From: RPQJ01 sp041910015
Lineage (GTDB): Bacteria > Pseudomonadota > Gammaproteobacteria > Steroidobacterales > Steroidobacteraceae
Assembly (NCBI GenBank): GCA_041910015.1
Contig: JAYRRR010000012.1
Coordinates: forward strand, 12,515 to 76,514
Direction of reading: 5' to 3'
Length of the DNA stretch: 64,000 nt
The number at the start of each line of letters is the position of its first letter. Positions within the stretch are counted from its first letter, which is position 1. The position numbers and the translations under genes were made by a program. Shown one piece after another: positions 17,789 through 24,715 of the stretch. A model generated the notes under the pieces. That model ran no database searches. It saw only the letters and a program-made list of their open reading frames with translations, and had not been told where the DNA came from.

Positions 17789-18208
17789 ATGACGGCCCAG
17801 ATCACCTTCGACGACGTCCAGTCAGGCCAGGAGCTGCCGGGCCTCAACGTGCCCATCACCGCCTCGCTGATCGTCGCAGGCGCGATCGCGACGAGCGACT
17901 TCTCGCTCGAGCATCACGACAGGGCACATGCACAGGCGGCCGGCATGCCCGACATCTTCATGAACATATTGACGAGCAATGGGCTCGTGCAGCGTTTCGT
18001 GCACGACTGGGCCGGGCCGGCGGCACGCATCAGGAATGTCAGGCTCCGCCTCGGGGCGCCGAATCTTCCCGGCGATACGATGAAGCTGTCCGGTGTCGTG
18101 ACGGGCAAGGAAGTGGCCGGCAACGACCGGCTCGTGGAAGTCGCCGTGAGCGGCCGGAACAGCCGCGGCGAGCATGTCGCGGCCACCGTACGTCTGACGC
18201 TGCCCTGA
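17789..18208 (+). CDS. Small MaoC-like hydratase (ChsH1-like)
   Basis: A 139-residue single hotdog-fold protein of the MaoC-like dehydratase type. The putative hydratase dyad is Asp37 and His42 in ATSDFSLEHHDRAHA, matching the D-x4-H spacing of R-specific enoyl-CoA hydratases. Other landmarks are GMPDIFMNILTSNGLVQRFV and VRLRLGAPNLPGDTMKLSG. In steroid side-chain degradation the small MaoC partner supplies the catalytic dyad and the MaoC-DUF35 fusion supplies the binding half. The order here (fusion, dehydrogenase, small MaoC, aldolase) supports that heteromer. Spacing to neighbours is 19-20 bases. Confidence 0.86.
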   Translation: MTAQITFDDVQSGQELPGLNVPITASLIVAGAIATSDFSLEHHDRAHAQAAGMPDIFMNILTSNGLVQRFVHDWAGPAARIRNVRLRLGAPNLPGDTMKLSGVVTGKEVAGNDRLVEVAVSGRNSRGEHVAATVRLTLP

Positions 18209-18228
18209 ATGAACCGGGAGGCGAAGCC

Positions 18229-19401
18229 ATGACACATCCATTGAAGGACCGGGCAGCCATCGTCGGCATCGGTGCGACCGAGTTCTCGAAGGACTCGGGA
18301 CGCAGCGAACTGCAGCTCGCGGTGGAGGCTATCAAGGCCGCGCTCGACGATGCGGGCCTCGGCACACATGAAGTGGATGGCCTGTCCACCTTCACGATGG
18401 ACAACAATCCGGAGATCGAGGTCTTCCGCAACATTGGTGGCCGGGAGCTCAAGTTCTTCAGCCGCATCGAGTACGGCGGCGGCGGGGCTTGCGCGCCGGT
18501 GCACCAGGCGGCGATGGCGGTGCACAGCGGCGTGGCGGACGTGGTGGTGTGCTATCGCGCGATGAACGAGCGATCGCAGTATCGTTTCGGCGCCTCCTAC
18601 GTGCCGCCACCGCTGCCGTCGGCGGCGCTCGCCACGTTCAGCTGGACGCTGCCCTTCGGTCTCACGACGCCCGCTTCGTGGGTGGCCATGGCCGCGCAGC
18701 GTTACATGCACGACTTCGGGGCTACGACCGAGGACTTCGGCCGCGTGAGCGTCGCCGGTCGACGCATGGCCGCGAACAACCCGAAAGCCTGGTTCCACGG
18801 CAAGCCCATCACGCTCGCCGATCACCAGGCCTCGCGCTGGATAGTCGAGCCGCTGCGGCTCCTCGACTGCTGCCAGGAATCAGACGGCGCTGTGGCGATC
18901 GTCGTGACTCGCGCCGATCGGGCGCGGCACCTGAAGCAGAAGCCGGCGCTTATCCGTGCTGCTGCCCAGGGCGCCTGCGACGACCAGATGAACATGACGA
19001 GCTTCTACCGCAAGGACATCTCGGCGCTGCCGGAAATGCGGCTGGTCGCGAAGCAGCTCTATGCGATGGCGGGCATCGGGCCGCACGACATCCAGACGGC
19101 CGTGCTCTACGATCATTTTTCGCCGTTCGTGCTGCCGCAGATCGAGGCTTTCGATTTCTGCAAGCGTGGCGAAGCGAAGGATTTCGTGCGCGACGGCCAG
19201 ATCGAACTCGGCGGTCGCCTGCCAGTCAACACGCACGGTGGGCAGCTCGGCGAGGCGTACATCCACGGTGTCAATGGCGTCGCGGAAGGCGTGCGCCAGC
19301 TGCGCGGTACCTCATCGAACCAGGTGTCAGGGGTCGAGCATGTGCTCGTCACCGCGGGCACGGGTGTGCCGACCAGCGGCCTGATTCTCGCGGCGGACTG
19401 A
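18229..19401 (+). CDS. Thiolase-fold lipid-transfer protein / steroid aldolase (Ltp2-like)
   Basis: A 390-residue thiolase-superfamily protein of the SCP-x/Ltp type. N-terminal IVGIGATEFSKDSGR, then EYGGGGACAPVHQAAMAV where thiolases carry the nucleophilic Cys (Cys88 is offset). The C-terminal pocket has Tyr294 in YDHFSPF and Tyr344 in GGQLGEAYIHGVNG, where thiolases have a GHP motif. Loss of GHP and gain of tyrosines marks the aldolase-like group that cleaves the beta-hydroxyacyl-CoA side chain of steroids by retro-aldol reaction, releasing a 17-ketosteroid and propionyl-CoA. It is the last gene of the operon. The exact substrate remains unproven. Confidence 0.85.
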   Translation: MTHPLKDRAAIVGIGATEFSKDSGRSELQLAVEAIKAALDDAGLGTHEVDGLSTFTMDNNPEIEVFRNIGGRELKFFSRIEYGGGGACAPVHQAAMAVHSGVADVVVCYRAMNERSQYRFGASYVPPPLPSAALATFSWTLPFGLTTPASWVAMAAQRYMHDFGATTEDFGRVSVAGRRMAANNPKAWFHGKPITLADHQASRWIVEPLRLLDCCQESDGAVAIVVTRADRARHLKQKPALIRAAAQGACDDQMNMTSFYRKDISALPEMRLVAKQLYAMAGIGPHDIQTAVLYDHFSPFVLPQIEAFDFCKRGEAKDFVRDGQIELGGRLPVNTHGGQLGEAYIHGVNGVAEGVRQLRGTSSNQVSGVEHVLVTAGTGVPTSGLILAAD

Positions 19402-19411
19402 CAGGGCAGGA

Positions 19412-19615
19412 TCAGCGGCGAAGGGGGTCGCCGTCATGATCCGCAGGAATCTCGAGGGCATCGACGCCCTGGCCCAGGTCCGTCAGACCAACGGCTTCCT
19501 CGAGGCGCTCAACGGACCGCTTCCGTCCGCCACGCGACGCGCACGCGGCTTCAAGCGATTGTCCACTCTCCGCACCGTGATCTTCCTGATCGCCGGCCAT
19601 GCGACGGCGATCGGG
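19412..19615 (+). pseudogene. ISL3-type transposase remnant (C-terminal fragment)
   Basis: The plus-strand reading from about 19436 gives RRNLEGIDALAQVRQTNGFLEALN, continuing into RRARGFKRLSTLRTVIFLIAG. This is the C-terminal signature of ISL3-family DDE transposases (normally AWAQTRQTNGFLEALNGLFQAAKRRARGY...RTVIFLIAG). Only about 55 residues remain. The rest of the transposase and the terminal inverted repeats are absent, so the element is dead. It sits exactly between the steroid-type operon and the lower-GC sulfatase gene, marking a past rearrangement or insertion boundary. Confidence 0.68.
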
Positions 19616-19634
19616 GAGGGGCTTGGGACCGCGT

Positions 19635-21077
19635 CTAGCGCTCGGCGTTGATGCTGGCGAGGTCTCCAGGCAGCGCGGGCGAAAGATGCATACGCTCGAG
19701 TACGTGCTTGACCTCGATCTCCAGCAGGATCGGCTTCTGAGCCTGCGCCGCCAGCTCGTTCGCACGATTCTCCAGGATCCGCACCTTGTCTGGATTCCCG
19801 GCGGCAACATCCGTGGTCTCGGAAGGGTCCTTGGCGACATCGTAGAGTTCGACGGACTGCGGCAGCAGTGTGTGCCAGATCAGCTTCCAGTCACCCTGGC
19901 GGACGGCAGCCCGAAATGGCTCGATATTGTAGACAACCTCGGTGCGGGGAGAGGGCTTGCCTTCGCTGAGAGTTGGCCACACGTCGATGCCGTCAAGGGG
20001 CTTGCTCTGGTCGAGGCTGCCGCCGGCCAGTTTGACGAGCGTCGGGTAGAGATCGACCGTGTGAATGGGTTCGTTGACGGTGATGCCCTTGTTGATATGG
20101 CCGGGCCAGTTTGCAAAAGCGACGACGCGCGTGCCGCCTTCGTACAGACTGCCTTTCCCGTCACGATATGGGCCGTTGTCCGCAGGAAGGACAACTTTCG
20201 ACATATCGGTAATCGCACCCGCAAACATCGGGTTGCGGGTTCCGCCATTGTCGCTCTGAAAAACGATCAGCGTATTGGCGAGCATGTTCTTCCGCTTCAG
20301 GGCCGCTGCGACACGGCCGATCTGCTCGTCCATTGCAGTGGCGCTCGCCGCATAGGCCCGGCGGCTTGGGTCCTCGATATCCTTGTATCTGTCCAGATAG
20401 TCTTGCGGTGCCTGATAAGGCGTGTGAACGGCATTGAAAGCAAGGTAGAGAAACAGCGGCTTTGCCGTGTTGTGCTTCTCGATGAGCTTGACTGCATCGT
20501 TGCCAAGGAGCGTCGTGGTATAGCCTTCCTCATCGACGATCTCGTTGTTGCGGAACCAGTCCGTCTTGCCGTCGACCTTGTGGGTGAAATAGTCAATCTC
20601 GCCGATCAGCGGCCCATAGGCGTAGTCGAAGCCGCGCTGTCGCGGCCAGTACTTCTGATCCGCATGTCCGAGGTGCCACTTGCCGACAATGGCGGTTTCG
20701 TATCCAGCAGCCTTGAGCGCTTGAGGCAGCAGCCACTCGTCTGTTGCAAGGCCATAGGTGTGGCCTTGCGGGATGACCGCGGTCTGGAGCCCGTAGCGCA
20801 TCGGATATCGCCCGGTCATGAGCGCGGCGCGCGTGGGCGTGCACATCGGCTGAGCGTAATATTCTTCGAGCTTCACGCCCTCGGCCGCCAGAGCGTCGAG
20901 GACCGGAGTCTTGATGTCTGACCCATGGAATCCGACATCCTTCCATCCCAGATCGTCCGCCATGATGATCAGGATGTTCGGCTTGCCATCGGCAGCATGC
21001 GCTGCGCCATGGTCTCCCGCCGACATCAGGAGCAACAGGAGACCGGAGAACAGGAGAGAGGCCGGAATTCTCGTCAT
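19635..21077 (-). CDS. Secreted arylsulfatase-type sulfatase
   Basis: A 480-residue exported sulfatase. A signal peptide ends near AHAADG. The metal-binding start is NILIIMADDLGWKDVG (Asp41-Asp42). The formylglycine site is C-T-P-T-R at Cys79, followed by AALMTGR. Other landmarks are VGKWHLGH, SDNGG and EGGTRV. It hydrolyses sulfate esters in the periplasm, and Cys79 must be converted to formylglycine by a maturase not seen here. ATG 21075-21077 has GGAG at good spacing. The gene is lower in GC than the operon it faces, with the IS remnant beyond its 3' end. Desulfation of sterol sulfates would fit, but aryl or carbohydrate sulfates are equally possible. Confidence 0.9.
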   Translation of the reverse strand: MTRIPASLLFSGLLLLLMSAGDHGAAHAADGKPNILIIMADDLGWKDVGFHGSDIKTPVLDALAAEGVKLEEYYAQPMCTPTRAALMTGRYPMRYGLQTAVIPQGHTYGLATDEWLLPQALKAAGYETAIVGKWHLGHADQKYWPRQRGFDYAYGPLIGEIDYFTHKVDGKTDWFRNNEIVDEEGYTTTLLGNDAVKLIEKHNTAKPLFLYLAFNAVHTPYQAPQDYLDRYKDIEDPSRRAYAASATAMDEQIGRVAAALKRKNMLANTLIVFQSDNGGTRNPMFAGAITDMSKVVLPADNGPYRDGKGSLYEGGTRVVAFANWPGHINKGITVNEPIHTVDLYPTLVKLAGGSLDQSKPLDGIDVWPTLSEGKPSPRTEVVYNIEPFRAAVRQGDWKLIWHTLLPQSVELYDVAKDPSETTDVAAGNPDKVRILENRANELAAQAQKPILLEIEVKHVLERMHLSPALPGDLASINAER

Positions 21078-21119
21078 GCAGCACTCCACAATGGAACCCC
21101 CGGAATTCAGAGTTTGCAC

Positions 21120-21149
21120 ATAGTAGGAGGCGCGAAGATTGCCGGTCAA
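21120..21149 (-). promoter_or_regulatory. Sigma-70-type promoter of the sulfatase gene
   Basis: On the minus strand TTGACC (complement of 21144-21149) and TACTAT (complement of 21120-21125) are 18 bases apart, about 45 bases upstream of the sulfatase start. Five of six and four of six positions match the consensus. Confidence 0.5.
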
Positions 21150-21307
21150 ATTGCCGATGTCGCGCAGGATCGGCATGACGAACCGTCATGCCGAGGCGCC
21201 CGCGGAATCCTCAGGCGTCTTCGCCCAGGCCCTCGGCCGGACGCAGCGCTTTCAGGGTGCGGTCAGTCGCGGCGGTCCGCTGGGAGTCCCGGTCGCGATG
21301 CCGTCGC

Positions 21308-23302
21308 TCACCCCAGCTCGGGCAGACCGAGGTTGCGCAGGTAACCGTAGGTGCTGGCGTAGTATCCGGGCGGGCGTGTGTGGTCGTCGGCATTTCCCGG
21401 CGGCACGAAGATCGCCATTCCCTGCCGCGCCCGCGTCAGCAGCACCCTGTACGCGTTCTCGAGAAAGCGGCGGTTGTCAGCATTGTGGACGTTCTGCCAG
21501 CGGCTGCCACGAAAGTCGTGGTGCGACCAGCCATCGCCGGTGCGACGCAGGTCGGCGTCCCAGGTGACGCAGGCCCAGTCGAGTTCGAGTCCCTGCACCT
21601 GGAATTCGGTGGCGCAGTCCTCCAGGTACCAGCTCGAGCGCACGTCTTCCGGGTCGTGCAGGAAGTAGTGCACCGGATCGGCGGGGAGCCGTACCTCGAT
21701 GGCGTGGGGTTTCAGGCGCATGGCCTTCGAGGATGCGAGCAGCCCGTAGCGCTCGGTCCCGCGCGCACGCGTGCGCACCCAGCGTTTGGCGGCGTCGAGA
21801 TCGCGGGTGATGACGATGGGGTAGCGGTCGCGAAACTCACGGAATTTGCGCGCCGCCTCGTCGCGTTCACCGTCCAGCAGCGCTTTCACGAAGGCAGAGA
21901 CCTTCTCGGCACGGAACGAGCGCAGTGACACGGTCAGGTGCAGGTCATCGAAGAACCCGGTGTGCTGCCGCTCCCGGGCGATCCTCAACGGAGTGCCCGC
22001 ACCGTACTCGGCATCCGTGAGCCGGTCCGAGATGCACAGGTGCCAGTGCGGGAAACGCGCGGCACAGGCTTCGATCCATGCTCCGATGCCGGCCTCGCCG
22101 GTGTGGATCTCCTGTCCACCACCGACCAGACATATGACGACGGCCCAGCCATGATGCCTGTCCAGATACTCGAGCAGGAACTCCGGCTCGGAGCGGTCGA
22201 ACCCCGCGATGCCCTTTCGCTGACGCATGAACTGGCTGGTCTTCGCGCGGTTCCATGCGCGCTGGGCCTCGTCGAAGATCACGACACGATCGACGGGCGG
22301 GCGCTCGGCGTCACGCAGCGCTTCGTCGCGAAAATGGTGCACGTTCTGGATGAATGCCTTGACCGGCTTGCCCGCCTCGGACCTGGTCGCGCGCTGGCCT
22401 GCCCGCTTGCGACGCGCAACGTCATCGCGCGTCAGTGCTTCGCGCAGCAGCGCCACCAGCGGGCCGTTGCCAGAGAGAAACACGGCATGCGTGTCGTCGT
22501 TGTCGCGGTGGGTCGTCGCGACGTTCAGACCGACGAGTGTCTTGCCGGCGCCGGGCACGCCGGTGACGAAGCAGATGAGCTTTTCGTCGCGATCCCGTGC
22601 ACGGCGGATCAGGGCCTCGAGTCGACCTGTCGTGTCGGCGAGATTGCGGGCGCCGGCCTCGGCGCGAGTGATGTTCTCGACGCGGTTTCCTGCGTAGAGG
22701 TGCCGTGCGGCCTCGATGATCGTCGGAGTCGGGCGGTAGCGGCCGCCGATCCAGTCATCGTGATTCAGGTTCGACGGGAACTCCGCCTCCAGGTCAGCGA
22801 GCAGCGCAGGAACCTGCGCAGGCGAGAGCACCACCGGTTCGCAGACGCGGTCGGGCGCATAGCGCCGAGGCGGTGGTTCGCGCACGGCGGCGGCTGTGAG
22901 CACCAGCACCGGCACGATCGGCAGTGCATGGCTTGGTTCATGGAAGTTCTTGGTGTCGAGTGCGTACTCCCACACCTGCGCCTGGTCAGCGCGCTTCGCG
23001 AATCGCTCGCCGAACTTGAACTCGAGAACCACGACGCAGCCCGCGAGCAGCAGCACCGCATCCGCGCGCAATCCCATGCGCGGGATCTCGAACTCGAGCA
23101 GCAGTGTGCCGGAGCGGCCAGACAGCCAGCCTCTCAGCAGCTGGATCTGTGCGCGCCAGGCATCGCGCTGGTCGGGTTCCACGGTGCGGCTGCGCAGGGC
23201 GAGCTGGCCCACCACTTCCGCCGTCGAGTGCTGGAGGAAATCCGCGATGGATGCGCGGTACCAGGCGCGGGGAAGGGCTGAGGGTGGGGCGGCCGAACTC
23301 AT
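21308..23302 (-). CDS. DUF2075 P-loop helicase-like ATPase with N-terminal nuclease-like domain
   Basis: A 664-residue protein. The C-terminal two thirds is a DUF2075/superfamily-1-like ATPase: Walker A GVPGAGKT (residues 248-255), Walker B VIFDEAQR (341-348), and late motifs FQVQGLELDWACVTWD and YRVLLTRARQGM. The N-terminal region contains PRMGLRADAVLLL then VVVLEFKFG. Asp81, Glu94 and Lys96 fit a PD-(D/E)xK nuclease core, although I cannot test the fold. Such nuclease-helicase fusions occur in DNA processing and phage defence. ATG 23300-23302 is preferred over a TTG three codons earlier. It stands alone, with no methylase or other defence genes beside it. Confidence 0.78.
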   Translation of the reverse strand: MSSAAPPSALPRAWYRASIADFLQHSTAEVVGQLALRSRTVEPDQRDAWRAQIQLLRGWLSGRSGTLLLEFEIPRMGLRADAVLLLAGCVVVLEFKFGERFAKRADQAQVWEYALDTKNFHEPSHALPIVPVLVLTAAAVREPPPRRYAPDRVCEPVVLSPAQVPALLADLEAEFPSNLNHDDWIGGRYRPTPTIIEAARHLYAGNRVENITRAEAGARNLADTTGRLEALIRRARDRDEKLICFVTGVPGAGKTLVGLNVATTHRDNDDTHAVFLSGNGPLVALLREALTRDDVARRKRAGQRATRSEAGKPVKAFIQNVHHFRDEALRDAERPPVDRVVIFDEAQRAWNRAKTSQFMRQRKGIAGFDRSEPEFLLEYLDRHHGWAVVICLVGGGQEIHTGEAGIGAWIEACAARFPHWHLCISDRLTDAEYGAGTPLRIARERQHTGFFDDLHLTVSLRSFRAEKVSAFVKALLDGERDEAARKFREFRDRYPIVITRDLDAAKRWVRTRARGTERYGLLASSKAMRLKPHAIEVRLPADPVHYFLHDPEDVRSSWYLEDCATEFQVQGLELDWACVTWDADLRRTGDGWSHHDFRGSRWQNVHNADNRRFLENAYRVLLTRARQGMAIFVPPGNADDHTRPPGYYASTYGYLRNLGLPELG

Positions 23303-23532
23303 CGGCAGCAAGCCTACCAGGGCATGGGCTCACGCTCGAGGACTCGCTCCGGCAGGCAGCCACAGGACGCACGGGATCACACCGCTTGCGCAGGTCGATG
23401 GGACGTCGGTCATGTACCCGCCCGAGCTGGTTTTGCCCTATCCTCGCCTGTGAGGTCCGCCGAGGCGCCCGTCGAATCGTCACCGCGGAGCTTTCAGGAT
23501 CGATTCGAACAACACGTCATGGGAGGTCCAGG

Positions 23533-24258
23533 ATGTTTGCGAAACTCGTAGCCGAATTCATCGGCACGTTCTGGCTCGTGCTTGGAGGCTGCGGCAGCGC
23601 CGTGCTCGCAGCAGCTTTCCCGGAAGTCGGCATCGGATTGCTGGGTGTTTCCCTGGCGTTCGGCCTGACGGTCGTGACCGGGGCCTACGCGCTGGGTCCC
23701 ATTTCCGGCGGACATTTCAATCCGGCCGTGTCGGTCGGCCTGTGGGCGGGCGGCCGGTTTCCCGCGGCGCACCTGGGTCCGTACATCGTCGCGCAGGTCG
23801 CCGGAGGCGCCGTCGGTGCCGCAGCGCTGTATCTGATCGCAAGCGGGCAGTCGGACTTCAGTCTCGCGGGCGGGTTCGCCTCGAACGGGTACGGCGAACA
23901 CTCGCCGGGCGGGTATTCGCTCATGGCCGCGCTGGTCTGCGAAGTCGTCATGACGTTCATGTTCCTGATCGTCATCCTTGGCGCGACGCATCGCCGGGCA
24001 CCGGTGGGCTTTGCCGGCCTGGCGATCGGACTCGCCCTGACGCTCATTCACCTGATCAGCATACCGGTGACGAATACCTCGGTGAATCCGGCGCGCAGCA
24101 CGGGTCCTGCGCTGTTCGTCGGCGACTGGGCGCTCGGTCAGTTGTGGCTGTTCTGGGCAGCACCGCTCATCGGGGCCGCGTTGGCCGGAATCGTCTACAG
24201 ATCGCTGCTCGAAGGCGATCGGGAAGAGCCGGCAATCACCGGTCGCTCAGCGTCATAG
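23533..24258 (+). CDS. aqpZ: Aquaporin Z
   Basis: A 241-residue inner-membrane water channel with six spans. Both pore motifs are present: HFNPAVSVG (loop B) and SVNPARSTG (loop E). The start KLVAEFIGTFWLVLGGCGSAV and the TLIHLISIPVTNTSVNP stretch are typical of the water-selective bacterial subgroup, which conducts water with little glycerol. Length and motifs match the family. GGAGG followed by a short spacer precedes ATG 23533. A hairpin follows the stop codon. It is monocistronic and divergent from the DUF2075 gene. Confidence 0.95.
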   Translation: MFAKLVAEFIGTFWLVLGGCGSAVLAAAFPEVGIGLLGVSLAFGLTVVTGAYALGPISGGHFNPAVSVGLWAGGRFPAAHLGPYIVAQVAGGAVGAAALYLIASGQSDFSLAGGFASNGYGEHSPGGYSLMAALVCEVVMTFMFLIVILGATHRRAPVGFAGLAIGLALTLIHLISIPVTNTSVNPARSTGPALFVGDWALGQLWLFWAAPLIGAALAGIVYRSLLEGDREEPAITGRSAS

Positions 24259-24273
24259 CACTTGCTTCCCGGA

Positions 24274-24297
24274 AGGGTGCCGGGCGATCGGCACCCT
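24274..24297 (+). terminator. Terminator-like hairpin after aqpZ
   Basis: AGGGTGCC and GGCACCCT form a perfect eight-base stem with an eight-base loop, 15 bases after the aqpZ stop. No T-run follows, so termination strength is uncertain. Confidence 0.45.
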
Positions 24298-24348
24298 CCC
24301 GAACGCCGTGGTGGCGAATTCTTCGACCGGACCCGAACCACGCTGCCG

Positions 24349-24708
24349 ATGCACGACGTCACGATCTACCACAACCCTGCCTGCAGCAAGTCGCGCAGCA
24401 CGCTGGATCTGATTCGGAAGGCCGGCATCGAGCCGCGGATCATCGAGTATCTGCGCGAGCCGCCCACGCGCGAGCAACTGGCCGGGTTGATCCGTGCTGC
24501 CGGGCTGGCCGTACGCGACGCGCTGCGGGTGGGGGAGGCGCCGTTCCAGGCGCTGGCACTGGATCGGCCGGATCTGGCCGACGACGTGCTTCTGGACGCC
24601 ATGGTGGCTCACCCCATCCTGATGGAGCGTCCCTTCGTCACGACGCCGTGCGGTACGCGGCTCTGCCGCCCGACGGAACGGGTGCTCGAGATCCTGGCCG
24701 AAAGTTAG
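24349..24708 (+). CDS. arsC: ArsC-type arsenate reductase (glutaredoxin-linked)
   Basis: A 119-residue thioredoxin-fold protein. The N-terminal motif is VTIYHNPACSKSRSTLDLI, with Cys12 as expected catalytic residue. A LMERPFVTTPCGTRLCRPTERVLEIL segment supplies the conserved arginines near positions 93 and 106. It reduces arsenate to arsenite with glutathione and glutaredoxin. There is no arsenite efflux pump or ArsR beside it, so it may be a general YfgD-like relative rather than part of an ars operon. It lies 90 bases after aqpZ, separated by a hairpin. Confidence 0.9.
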   Translation: MHDVTIYHNPACSKSRSTLDLIRKAGIEPRIIEYLREPPTREQLAGLIRAAGLAVRDALRVGEAPFQALALDRPDLADDVLLDAMVAHPILMERPFVTTPCGTRLCRPTERVLEILAES

Positions 24709-24715
24709 GACGCCG

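Noticed and set aside
21078..21307. Possible gene fragment between the sulfatase and DUF2075 genes
   Set aside because: A short minus-strand reading (TDRTLKALRPAEGLGEDA) looks protein-like but is too short to assign; the stretch also holds the sulfatase promoter.
24262..24348. Upstream in-frame start for the arsC gene
   Set aside because: The extra 29 codons cover the hairpin after aqpZ and give no family sequence; ATG 24349 starts exactly at the conserved VTIYHNPACSKSR region.
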